Below, piece after piece: positions 5,773-12,220 of a stretch of DNA of 38,077 nt. The position numbers and the translations under genes are program-made. Where the stretch lies: positions 1 through 38,077 of IMG/VR virus record IMGVR_UViG_3300021185_001442, one strand, 5' to 3'. Under the pieces are notes generated by a model that worked only from the letters and a program-made list of their open reading frames with translations, did not search any database and was not told the origin of the DNA. Source of the DNA: a virus. The first letter of the stretch is position 1, and each line of letters starts with the position of its first letter.

Positions 5773-6365
5773 ATGACCCGTTTGAATCTTATAAATTATA
5801 TAACGCTCTTAAACTCCATTTCGAAACAGATGGATATGATGCGATTAAGTATCATTTTAAGACTTCAGTAAAACCTACTTCATTCTTTAAAAGAAAAGAC
5901 AAATTCTTCTTTGCAAAGCTAGCAAAAACATACGGACCAGAATTAAAAGAGTTCTATATTGCTAACTTTAAAAACGATGTTAAGTATGTCGGTGATATGC
6001 TTAACGAAGGTGGAGAAAGATATTATAGAGACCATAAAAAAATTATGGAATCTTTAAGCTATCAGTTTCAAACTGATATAAATAAACTTAATGATATGGA
6101 TATATCGTTTGATTCTCTTTTAGAAGCAGAAGAAAACAATCATCCATTAATCATAAAGCTTTGGATGCAAGAAGAAATACAATTGGAAACAATCGTAATC
6201 TTGGATTCAATACTTGGGTTCGTAGAACGTGAAAATAGAAAGATAACAGATACTATTATTTGGCCTGACATCTATAGAAAGATTATGAAATACAAACCAT
6301 TCGTAAAGTTTGATAGAGATAAATGTTTACATTTATTAAAAGAAACCTTTACAAATGCCACGTAA
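5769..6365 (+). CDS. 59: gp59, loader of gp41 replicative helicase
   Basis: 198 aa (T4 gp59 is 217). It shares the gp59 layout: N-terminal SYKLYNALKLHF...YDAIKYHFK, then FKRKDKFFFAKLAKTY, then a C-terminal half with the LETIVILDSILGFVE segment. In T4, gp59 binds forked DNA and gp32, displaces gp32 locally and loads the gp41 helicase. Position between gp33 and gp32 is the T4 order and supports the call. The start overlaps the gp33 stop. The -35 of the gp32 promoter lies inside its last codons, so its 3' end is doubly used. Confidence 0.85.
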   Translation: MNDPFESYKLYNALKLHFETDGYDAIKYHFKTSVKPTSFFKRKDKFFFAKLAKTYGPELKEFYIANFKNDVKYVGDMLNEGGERYYRDHKKIMESLSYQFQTDINKLNDMDISFDSLLEAEENNHPLIIKLWMQEEIQLETIVILDSILGFVERENRKITDTIIWPDIYRKIMKYKPFVKFDRDKCLHLLKETFTNAT

Positions 6366-6376
6366 TGTGGTATAAT
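6348..6376 (+). promoter_or_regulatory. Early sigma70-type promoter, copy 5 (for gp32)
   Basis: TTTACA at 6348-6353 inside the end of gp59, 17-nt spacer, extended -10 TGGTATAAT ending at 6376. The spacer differs from copies 1-4, but the two boxes, the 17-nt distance and CCTTTACA are the same. It gives gp32 its own transcript besides read-through from gp33-gp59. Confidence 0.8.
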
Positions 6377-6387
6377 ATAACTATATT

Positions 6388-6438
6388 ATGAATAAAGTGG
6401 ATAATTCAGTAATACATTGTAAATATGGAGAAATATAA
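6388..6438 (+). CDS. Possible 16-codon leader ORF upstream of gp32
   Basis: ATG at 6388, close to the expected transcription start from promoter copy 5. It encodes 16 residues and ends in a TAA at 6436-6438, one base before the gp32 ATG. It has no Shine-Dalgarno site. Its last codons contain the GGAG that serves gp32. If translated it would place a terminating ribosome on the gp32 start. It may equally be chance, given the AT-rich leader. Confidence 0.3.
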   Translation: MNKVDNSVIHCKYGEI

Positions 6439-6439
6439 A

Positions 6440-7357
6440 ATGTCATTAGAAAATCTAAAGAGCATGCGAGGCTCGTCAATCGACAAACTCGTAAAAGCAG
6501 CAGAAGCTGTATCTTCAGCTAAACCAGAAACTAATTCCTATGCGGATGATAGATTTTGGAAGCCTACAAGAGATAAAGCAGGAAACGGCTATGCTGTAGT
6601 CAGATTCTTACCAGCGAAAGATGGTGAGGACTTACCTTGGGTAAGATATTGGGACCATGGATTCAAGGGACCAACTGGCTTATGGTATATCGAAAACTCT
6701 TTAACGTCCATTGGACAGCAGGACCCAGTATCGGAGCATAACTCTGTACTTTGGAACTCAGGTAGAGACGAAGATAAAGCAACTGCTAGGGATAGAAAAA
6801 GAAGGCTGCACTACGTAAGTAATGTGCTAGTCGTTTCTGACCCATCAAATCCAGAGAATGAAGGGAAGGTATTCCTTTACAAATTTGGTAAGAAAATCTT
6901 TGATAAGATTATGGATGTTATGCAACCTCAATTCGCTGATGAAAATCCAGTAAATCCTTATGATTTCTGGGAAGGCGCTGATTTTAAAATTAAAATCAGA
7001 AAAGTAGAAGGTTGGGTAAACTATGATAAATCAGAATTCAGTTCACCAAGTGCTTTGCATGAAGGCGATGAATCTAGATTAACAGAAGTTTACGACAAAC
7101 TGTATTCTTTACAGGATTTCTTAACACCTGAAAACTATAAAACTTATGATGAGCTATCAATGAAGTTGAATAAAGTACTTGGAGTCGATGCGGGTCATTC
7201 TGCAATGCCGGCACCAGTAATGAATGAAACTGCAGCTCCAGTAGCGGGTATGAGTACAGCCAATGCGGAAGCAATGGGTACTGCGCCTTCAGCTGAAGAA
7301 TCATCTGATGAAGATGATACATTAAGTTATTTTGCTAAACTAGCGAAAGAAAGTTAA
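6440..7357 (+). CDS. 32: gp32, single-stranded DNA-binding protein
   Basis: 305 aa from the ATG at 6440, chosen over the in-frame ATG at 6425 because ATGGAG at 6425-6430 supplies the GGAG site for 6440 and marine gp32 proteins begin like this (MSLENLKSM...DKLVKA). The core shows the gp32 OB-fold blocks: FWKPTRDKAGNGYAVVRFLP, GLWYIENSL, LWNSG, then ENEGKVFLYKFGKKIFDKI. The acidic C-terminal tail (EESSDEDDTLSYF) is where partner proteins bind in T4. No Cys occurs anywhere in the protein, so the zinc site of T4 gp32 is absent. It coats ssDNA in replication, recombination and repair, and in T4 controls its own translation. It is followed directly by a strong terminator. Confidence 0.95.
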   Translation: MSLENLKSMRGSSIDKLVKAAEAVSSAKPETNSYADDRFWKPTRDKAGNGYAVVRFLPAKDGEDLPWVRYWDHGFKGPTGLWYIENSLTSIGQQDPVSEHNSVLWNSGRDEDKATARDRKRRLHYVSNVLVVSDPSNPENEGKVFLYKFGKKIFDKIMDVMQPQFADENPVNPYDFWEGADFKIKIRKVEGWVNYDKSEFSSPSALHEGDESRLTEVYDKLYSLQDFLTPENYKTYDELSMKLNKVLGVDAGHSAMPAPVMNETAAPVAGMSTANAEAMGTAPSAEESSDEDDTLSYFAKLAKES

Positions 7358-7375
7358 AATCTTATAAGATTTGAG

Positions 7376-7400
7376 AGGAGGCGAAAGCCTCCTTTTTTTT
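7376..7400 (+). terminator. Intrinsic terminator of the gp32 unit
   Basis: A perfect 7-bp stem AGGAGGC/GCCTCCT closed by a GAAA tetraloop (7383-7386), followed by eight T ending at 7400. It lies 18 bp after the gp32 stop. The T tract also encodes the last codons and stop of the convergent - strand gene, whose TAA is at 7401-7399. Confidence 0.95.
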
Positions 7401-9204
7401 AGTCTGAATACTGATTGATTAATGCTGCATTCTTAAAATTAAAGTCAGAAGGAGGAGGCCCATTAACTATAAAAGTTGCTCCGCCTTGAGCATTTTGATA
7501 TGAAATATTTTGAGTAGGTGGACCAGCTGGATATTTTTCTTGTAATGCTTGTGATTGTAAAACTTTACCTTCTTTAGAAAGAGCATCTATTATTTGTCCA
7601 TCTTCGTCTTTACCATCTCTTTTAGCCATCATTGCATCAATAGTAGCTTGCCCTCTTGACATAACTTCATTAAATTTACGAGAAAAAGCTTCTTTCGGAC
7701 TTTCTCCGCCTGGCATCGCTGCCCCAATTGCCGATAAAGCTGCAGCTGCGATTGCTTTTGGAAATGCTGCTATCTTCATGAATATACTTAATAGGCTTAA
7801 ACCGATATTTTTAATTATACCACCAAATCCAATATCTGCTATTCCATCTCTTAAACGATTAAAGAATCCAAGAACTGCATTTTTAACAGCGTCAAACATA
7901 CTATCAAATAAATCAGCAAAAGAAAAGCTTTTCATTTTTTCTGCAATACCATCAAACCCAAAAAGACCTAAGAAAAATGCTGGTATAGTTATAACGAAAA
8001 AGTCGAGTAATGAGCCAACTAGCATTCTAAATGCGCCTTTTAAACCATCAAATACACCCGCAATAAATTTATTTAAATTATCTTCTTGGGATTTCATTCC
8101 ATCTATAAATCCTCTAACAAATCCTATAATTCCTAATACTGGTCTTAATATCTGACCAAATACCATACCTAATCTTTGAAATGCTCCTTTAAATTTATCT
8201 AATACACCGAATACAGTTTTTAATACAGGTAGTTTATTAAAGAACATAAATATTTTAGTACCTATGTTTGTAAAATTCTTTCCTACATTTTTTGCAGATG
8301 CAGTTGCAGCGTCTAAACCTCTTGCAAATACAATACCAATTCTTTTAGGTAGATTCATTAACATTCTAAAAGGTTTTAATATCATCTTTACTAATTTATT
8401 GGCACCTTGTCCTACTAATCCAGAGGCTTTAATTTTAGTATCAATTCTACCAAATGCGGTAAATGCTGATTTTCTTCCAGTTAAAAATCCTGTCATACCT
8501 TTTAAAAAGTTACCTACATTAGCTAATGATAACTGCATTAACTTACCAAGGTCTTTTCCAGCATTTAAAATAAATCTTGCCCCTTTTGCAAATACTCCTC
8601 CGCCTTTACCTTCAGGTGAAAATTTAAATGTTTTTGCTACTCTATCTCCAAAGCCTTTAAATACATTTTTTATATTATCAAAGAGTACTGGAAGACCAAG
8701 CGTCTTACCCATGTTTGTAGCGCCTTTAATAATACCTTTACCTATGTTAGCATAGGGAGTCATAAATCCTTTAAAAGCTCCAATAAGAAAACTAAATATT
8801 GCTGTTCTTACAAGGAATCCAAATATTCTACTGCCCTTTTCATCTTTAAACTGCATTTGTAAGAGTCTAAACTGAAGTTTTAATTGTTTGAAGATATCAA
8901 ATAAACTATCATTACGTTCTTCGTCTCTTTTCTTCTCCATACGTCCGCGTAAGAGTTGTTCTTTGTCAGCTTCTAAATCATCTAATCGACCTTCTTTTAA
9001 AGTCATTATTAATTGTTGCATCGCATCTATTTGCGATTGACTCATATTCATAGCATCTTTTTCTAAATGGTCTTGCAGTTCTTTTGAGTATACTGCAGCT
9101 TCTTTAGCCATATCATTTTGGTCACTATTCAAAGTTTTGATACTATCTACCAAATCGTCAAATGGGTTATTTGCGCCGTCTGATACTCCTGATATTGATG
9201 CCAT
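7399..9204 (-). CDS. 29: Probable tail tape measure protein, gp29-like
   Basis: 601 aa, close to the 590 aa of T4 gp29. A long helical, charged N-terminal region (residues about 35-120, DHLEKDAMN...KEQLLRGRMEKKRDEE) is followed by alternating basic-amphipathic and strongly hydrophobic stretches (127-148 and 392-418), as usual for tape measures. It is the last gene of the leftward operon, after tube-fold protein, gp26, gp51 and a membrane protein, matching the usual tube - chaperone - tape-measure order. Role inferred: sets tail length inside the tube and leaves at DNA ejection. Sequence identity with T4 gp29 is not obvious by eye, so the call rests on size, composition and position. The start has AGGAA upstream. 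Confidence 0.7.
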   Translation of the reverse strand: MASISGVSDGANNPFDDLVDSIKTLNSDQNDMAKEAAVYSKELQDHLEKDAMNMSQSQIDAMQQLIMTLKEGRLDDLEADKEQLLRGRMEKKRDEERNDSLFDIFKQLKLQFRLLQMQFKDEKGSRIFGFLVRTAIFSFLIGAFKGFMTPYANIGKGIIKGATNMGKTLGLPVLFDNIKNVFKGFGDRVAKTFKFSPEGKGGGVFAKGARFILNAGKDLGKLMQLSLANVGNFLKGMTGFLTGRKSAFTAFGRIDTKIKASGLVGQGANKLVKMILKPFRMLMNLPKRIGIVFARGLDAATASAKNVGKNFTNIGTKIFMFFNKLPVLKTVFGVLDKFKGAFQRLGMVFGQILRPVLGIIGFVRGFIDGMKSQEDNLNKFIAGVFDGLKGAFRMLVGSLLDFFVITIPAFFLGLFGFDGIAEKMKSFSFADLFDSMFDAVKNAVLGFFNRLRDGIADIGFGGIIKNIGLSLLSIFMKIAAFPKAIAAAALSAIGAAMPGGESPKEAFSRKFNEVMSRGQATIDAMMAKRDGKDEDGQIIDALSKEGKVLQSQALQEKYPAGPPTQNISYQNAQGGATFIVNGPPPSDFNFKNAALINQYSD

Positions 9205-9214
9205 ATTTTATTCC

Positions 9215-9592
9215 TTATTTACCGAATGCTTTACCAGCTTCAGATATACCAAACGACCCTAGTGTTACTACCACAAAGGATGTGTAAATTGTTTCAGAAA
9301 CCTTTAAGTCTAAATCCCATACTAATGCTGTGACTAAATCGGTGATACCGAAACACATCATTAAAAAGAATGATATAAATCCTATGATTGCTTTTTCGTT
9401 TAAGTCATTGTCGTCTAAGAATAAATCCATGAATTTTCTTTTACGAGGTCCTAGTTGCTCCGCAGCACGCCTAGCTTCCTCTTTCATTTCCTTAATTTGG
9501 TCTTCTTGTTCGTCAAGCTTGTCAATCATAGCCATATACTTATCTAAGTCTATTTCTACTTCATTTCTGCTGTTATCTTGATTCTCAGCCAT
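9215..9592 (-). CDS. Two-helix membrane protein between chaperone and tape measure genes (gp28 position)
   Basis: 125 aa. The N-terminal half is acidic and coiled-coil-like (residues 18-47), followed by a basic GPRKRKF. Then come two hydrophobic helices at about 68-91 (IIGFISFFLMMCFGITDLVTAL) and 101-116 (TIYTSFVVVTLGSFGI). The start overlaps the gp51 stop (TAATG) and the tape measure starts 10 nt after it. In T4 the genes run 51-27-28-29, and gp28 is a membrane-associated hub-tip protein. This gene occupies the same relative place, so it may be the functional counterpart, though no sequence match is visible. A holin-like role is an alternative but less likely given the operon. Confidence 0.65.
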   Translation of the reverse strand: MAENQDNSRNEVEIDLDKYMAMIDKLDEQEDQIKEMKEEARRAAEQLGPRKRKFMDLFLDDNDLNEKAIIGFISFFLMMCFGITDLVTALVWDLDLKVSETIYTSFVVVTLGSFGISEAGKAFGK

Positions 9593-9732
9593 TATCCATT
9601 TCTCCTATTTTCCGCTTTTATGCGTTCGTTTTCTTCTGCAATGTGTTCCTGCAAAAGAGCTATGTATATCTCCCTTTCCCACGGTACCATATCATTTAGT
9701 TCTGTTAAACTATACTTATGATGTTGCATCAT
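9592..9732 (-). CDS. 51: gp51-like baseplate hub assembly factor; likely expressed as -1 frameshift extension of gp26
   Basis: A frame of 46 codons from the ATG at 9732 (MMQHHKYSLTELNDMVPWER...) to a TAA at 9594-9592. The YSLTELNDMVPWEREIY core matches the short gp51 proteins of marine T4-like phages. In T4, gp51 is needed catalytically for hub assembly and is not in the virion. No ribosome site precedes 9732. The frame stays open upstream without a stop to the slippery T7 at the end of gp26 and lies in the -1 frame. The expected main product is therefore a gp26-gp51 fusion of about 298 aa, with 18 extra residues (YIGLSHDSL...) between the slip and this ATG. The stop overlaps the next gene's ATG. 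Confidence 0.8.
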   Translation of the reverse strand: MMQHHKYSLTELNDMVPWEREIYIALLQEHIAEENERIKAENRRNG

Positions 9733-9741
9733 TGCAAAATT

Positions 9742-9806
9742 AGTCTTATAATGGTTTACAAGACTATCGTGCGAAAGGCCTATGTAAAAAAACTTTGCAG
9801 ACCTCT
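9742..9806 (-). promoter_or_regulatory. Programmed -1 ribosomal frameshift signal at the gp26/gp51 junction
   Basis: On the - strand the gp26 codons read AGT TTT TTT ACA TAG, so the seven T at 9792-9786 form T TTT TTT in the exact X XXY YYZ register. The SD-like AGAGGT at 9806-9801 lies 8 nt upstream, as in bacterial frameshift sites such as dnaX. A 9-bp stem (AGTCTTGTA with TATAAGACT, one G-U pair, 6-nt loop) spans 9765-9742, 20 nt downstream. That spacing is longer than the usual 5-9 nt. Slipping back one base leads straight into the gp51 frame. Confidence 0.8.
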
Positions 9807-10487
9807 TAGTTCCTGCTCGTTATCTTTGCCACAACTACATTTATAAGTCAAGTTGTGGTTAACTGCCGGCATAGTATTAAAAAAGTCTGTCATTTTCATA
9901 AATTGTACAGAACTTAATGAATCAACAAACTTTGTAAGTGATGCTTTAGATTCATTCTTAGAATCATATACATCATCTTTATCAAAGATTGTATCTATGC
10001 ATGCCATAATCATTCCCATAGCGCTATCAACGCCTTCTTCAGCTTCGGCAAAACGATTTACGTCTTTTACTGAAGGGTATTTCATTACAACACCTACATC
10101 ATCAGTTATCATTATAGTAGTTTCATCTTTTGAAACCACCGGTAAATTTATTTCATCAAAATCGACTGTTACATCGGTTCTCATGTCACATTCTTCATCA
10201 TTACATTTCATAGATAAATCAATCTTTTCACCAACTGATTTAGCTCGTAATGCTAAAAATAAAGTTTCAATGTCAAACATTGCTAAATTTTCAACATCAT
10301 CAATATCATCTACACAAGATTTAATAACATCTATTGTTGACTGCATAATAACCTTTTGGTCATTTGTCTCCATAGCCATCATTAATATCTTTTCTTCCTT
10401 CACTAGGTATGGTCTATACGTCACTGTTTGACCAGTTGACGGTATTTCAATACTATACCTAGCTGTATTTAGCTCTGGTAAAGCCAT
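9780..10487 (-). CDS. 26: gp26, baseplate hub assembly protein (T4_baseplate family)
   Basis: 235 aa (T4 gp26 is 208). The MALPELNTARYSIEIPSTGQ beginning with TYRPYLVKEEKILM is typical of the gp26 family. Four Cys form an apparent zinc knuckle: Cys95 and Cys100 (CNDEEC) in the middle, Cys217 and Cys219 (CSC) near the end. AGGAG lies 8 nt before the ATG. The last codons (SFFT, stop) hold the slippery T7 that would direct a fraction of ribosomes into gp51. By position, after a tube-fold protein and before the tape measure, this gene corresponds to the G part of the lambda G/GT tail chaperones; that parallel is inference. Confidence 0.88.
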   Translation of the reverse strand: MALPELNTARYSIEIPSTGQTVTYRPYLVKEEKILMMAMETNDQKVIMQSTIDVIKSCVDDIDDVENLAMFDIETLFLALRAKSVGEKIDLSMKCNDEECDMRTDVTVDFDEINLPVVSKDETTIMITDDVGVVMKYPSVKDVNRFAEAEEGVDSAMGMIMACIDTIFDKDDVYDSKNESKASLTKFVDSLSSVQFMKMTDFFNTMPAVNHNLTYKCSCGKDNEQELRGLQSFFT

Positions 10488-10505
10488 AATAATTCTCCTA
10501 TTATA

Positions 10506-11141
10506 TTATCCAAATATAGATAACGCACTTCTTATTGCGCTACCTGTACTACTTAACGCACCTTGTGGTACGTATTTATCATAAGCAAAACTCACATTCA
10601 ATTTTTGAATCTGGCTAGTACTTTCGTTAGAAAGCGCTACTTCACTCATCGTCACAGGGAATGCTCCCTCCAATTTCACGCCATATATTGGCACGTCTTG
10701 TTCATCTAACTGTTGTATTATTACATCAGTAACTATATCTTCTTTATAAGCGATACAGTATTTATCTGTATCTACTATACTATTTATCCACTTATCAAAG
10801 ATAGTTTTCATATAATAATCATTTGTAAGTAAAAAACTTATTGCAACATCATCATGTATTGTACCGTACGGTATTTTTTTAGACTGTCTTACAGTTTGAT
10901 GTTCAAAAGTACTTATTTGTTTTCCAGGTATTACTACTGAATCACAAAGTAATGATATATCTCTTGGGTCGTTAATTAAATTCTTTGAATTAAAATTACC
11001 TGCGATAGCTGATGAGATAGCTCCTTGCAAATCAAAATTAAATAATGAACCACTTGGTGGTGTAAACATTACATTGAATCTATTAGCTTTTGCTAATCCA
11101 CCTTTTTTACCTATTGTTGATTTTAATCTATCTATGCTCAT
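10506..11141 (-). CDS. Tail-tube-fold protein, probable gp54-like tube initiator
   Basis: 211 aa. The C-terminal part shows the tube-protein signature of the T4 gp19/gp54 group: a GAFPVTMSEVALSNESTSQIQKLNV-type region (residues about 159-184) followed by the SFAYDKYVP strand. The N-terminal part (KANRFNVMFTPPSG...LLCDSVVIPGKQISTFE) is the usual tube beta-sandwich opening. Longer than gp19 (163 aa) and shorter than T4 gp54 (320 aa). Because gp48 is encoded just across the divergent promoter, the best guess is the tube initiator gp54; a second tube protein is the alternative. Its start overlaps the preceding gene's stop (ATGA). Confidence 0.65.
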   Translation of the reverse strand: MSIDRLKSTIGKKGGLAKANRFNVMFTPPSGSLFNFDLQGAISSAIAGNFNSKNLINDPRDISLLCDSVVIPGKQISTFEHQTVRQSKKIPYGTIHDDVAISFLLTNDYYMKTIFDKWINSIVDTDKYCIAYKEDIVTDVIIQQLDEQDVPIYGVKLEGAFPVTMSEVALSNESTSQIQKLNVSFAYDKYVPQGALSSTGSAIRSALSIFG

Positions 11142-11728
11142 GGTTGTCTCGCTATTTTAAGGCTCTCATTCCAAACACTTCCTTTACTTTTCTTCTTAAA
11201 TTGTTCTACTGGTAAGAATATAGCAATCTCCCAATCAGTCATTGGGACTCTTGCAAACTGTGATTTAACATGTGCTCCTAAATAATGTTTAAAGCACGGT
11301 TTAAATTCTTTAAATTTTTGTACACCTGATAATAAATTGTATCTTATTTTAGTAAGACGAGTACTTTCAGTTGATTTTTCTGGTCCTAATGCCATTAGCT
11401 CATCTAAAAATTTAGCTCTTGTATTATAATTTAAATAATGTAGATTCAATCCATAGAATCCACCAGGCGCAGCATCTACCATTATTGTTAATGGAAACCT
11501 ATCGTAATATGGTAATGTTTCTTTATGCTTAGGGTCATAAAAATACATATACATACTTCCACGAAGGTTAGTAGTTGTTCTATCTAAAGCTGAATCTCCT
11601 AAAACTTTTTGTCTTGATATAGATAACCCTTGCACTTCTTTTTTAAACCAATCACGTGATTGTTTTGTACGAGCTTGTACTCCAGCTCTAAATGCGTTTG
11701 CTTGTAGGGTATCGAATAAACTTGCCAT
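11138..11728 (-). CDS. Virion protein next to gp4, possibly gp2 (DNA end protector/head completion)
   Basis: 196 aa and basic. Recognisable blocks: RTKQSRDWFKKEV near residues 20-32, then GSMYMYFYDPKHKETLPYYD and GGFYGLNLHYLNYNTRAKFLD in the middle, and FKPCFKHYLGAHVKSQFARVP with WEIAIFLP towards the end. These blocks are familiar from marine T4-like phages. I recall the family being labelled gp2, and in T4 genes 2 and 4 are close together, but I cannot verify the match; gp3 (tail completion) is an alternative. There is no ribosome site, and a TATAAATA box lies 5 nt before the ATG. In T4, gp2 protects packaged DNA ends from RecBCD. Confidence 0.5.
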   Translation of the reverse strand: MASLFDTLQANAFRAGVQARTKQSRDWFKKEVQGLSISRQKVLGDSALDRTTTNLRGSMYMYFYDPKHKETLPYYDRFPLTIMVDAAPGGFYGLNLHYLNYNTRAKFLDELMALGPEKSTESTRLTKIRYNLLSGVQKFKEFKPCFKHYLGAHVKSQFARVPMTDWEIAIFLPVEQFKKKSKGSVWNESLKIARQP

Positions 11729-11733
11729 ATATC

Positions 11734-11741
11734 TATTTATA
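11734..11741 (-). promoter_or_regulatory. T4-type late promoter abutting the gp2-like gene
   Basis: TATAAATA on the - strand inside the 18-bp gap between gp4 and the gp2-like gene, followed by 5 nt (GATAT) and the ATG. With the -10 of a T4 late promoter at -13 to -6, transcription would start on the ATG itself. Confidence 0.6.
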
Positions 11742-11746
11742 CAGAC

Positions 11747-12187
11747 TTATAGTATCTTTATGCCTAAATTCTTTAAAGTTTCTTCTGTCCATACTTGGAA
11801 CTTCCAACCTTTATATTCAGCAAACTGAGTAGCTGCTTCCCATTTATCTTGATTCTTACTATATGTAATCATCTCATTAATATATTTTTTAGTCTTACGA
11901 CTACGTTTTTTAGGTGGAGTTGTTTGATTTTTTGGTTTAATTTCTATTAAATAAGTTTTTTTATCTTCCATTTGTATTAAAAGGTCAACAAAATAACGAT
12001 GTAATTTTTTATCTACTGTACATTTATAGGGTACAACTACCTCTTCTGAATTCCACATCTTTACTTTTGGATTATTTTCGCACCATTTAAATGCTTGTCT
12101 TTCCCACAAAGAACGGTATACAACTTTACTTGCATCTCCCGCATATTTTTCTGGTCGTTTTATTGTGTATCTGCCTCTATAACTCAT
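11747..12187 (-). CDS. 4: gp4, head completion protein with PD-(D/E)XK nuclease-like core
   Basis: 146 aa (T4 gp4 is about 150). The sequence matches the marine gp4 type: SLWERQAFKWCENN, then SEEVVVPY, RYFVDLLI and LIEIKPK. Glu29, Asp68 and Glu82-Ile-Lys84 fit a TnsA-like PD-(D/E)XK nuclease arrangement. A Lys/Arg-rich segment (PPKKRSRKTKK, residues 91-101) follows, likely for DNA contact. In T4, gp4 is required to finish the packaged head so that tails can join; a nuclease step has been suggested but is not proven by this sequence. It is the first gene of the leftward late operon, 33 nt behind its TATAAATA. Confidence 0.88.
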   Translation of the reverse strand: MSYRGRYTIKRPEKYAGDASKVVYRSLWERQAFKWCENNPKVKMWNSEEVVVPYKCTVDKKLHRYFVDLLIQMEDKKTYLIEIKPKNQTTPPKKRSRKTKKYINEMITYSKNQDKWEAATQFAEYKGWKFQVWTEETLKNLGIKIL

Positions 12188-12194
12188 ATAAATA
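12187..12194 (+). promoter_or_regulatory. T4-type late promoter, rightward (gp48 operon)
   Basis: TATAAATA on the + strand, 46 nt before the gp48 ATG; its first base is the last base of the gp4 start codon complement. It predicts a leader of about 40 nt carrying AGGAA. It forms a divergent pair with the leftward box at 12221-12228. Confidence 0.7.
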
Positions 12195-12220
12195 ACTCTA
12201 TAGTATAATTAATATACAAG

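Noticed and set aside
6077-6084. TATAAATA inside gp59 as a late promoter for gp32
   Set aside because: Deep in coding sequence and 356 nt from gp32. About ten exact matches are expected by chance in this window.
6425-6439. ATG at 6425 as the start of gp32
   Set aside because: This ATGGAG supplies the Shine-Dalgarno GGAG for the ATG at 6440, and marine gp32 proteins begin as from 6440.
8264-8755. Long + strand open frame opposite the tape measure gene (also 7778-8155, 9330-9581, 9853-10431)
   Set aside because: Shadow frames of the - strand genes; no ribosome sites, odd composition, and the opposite frames have clear family features.
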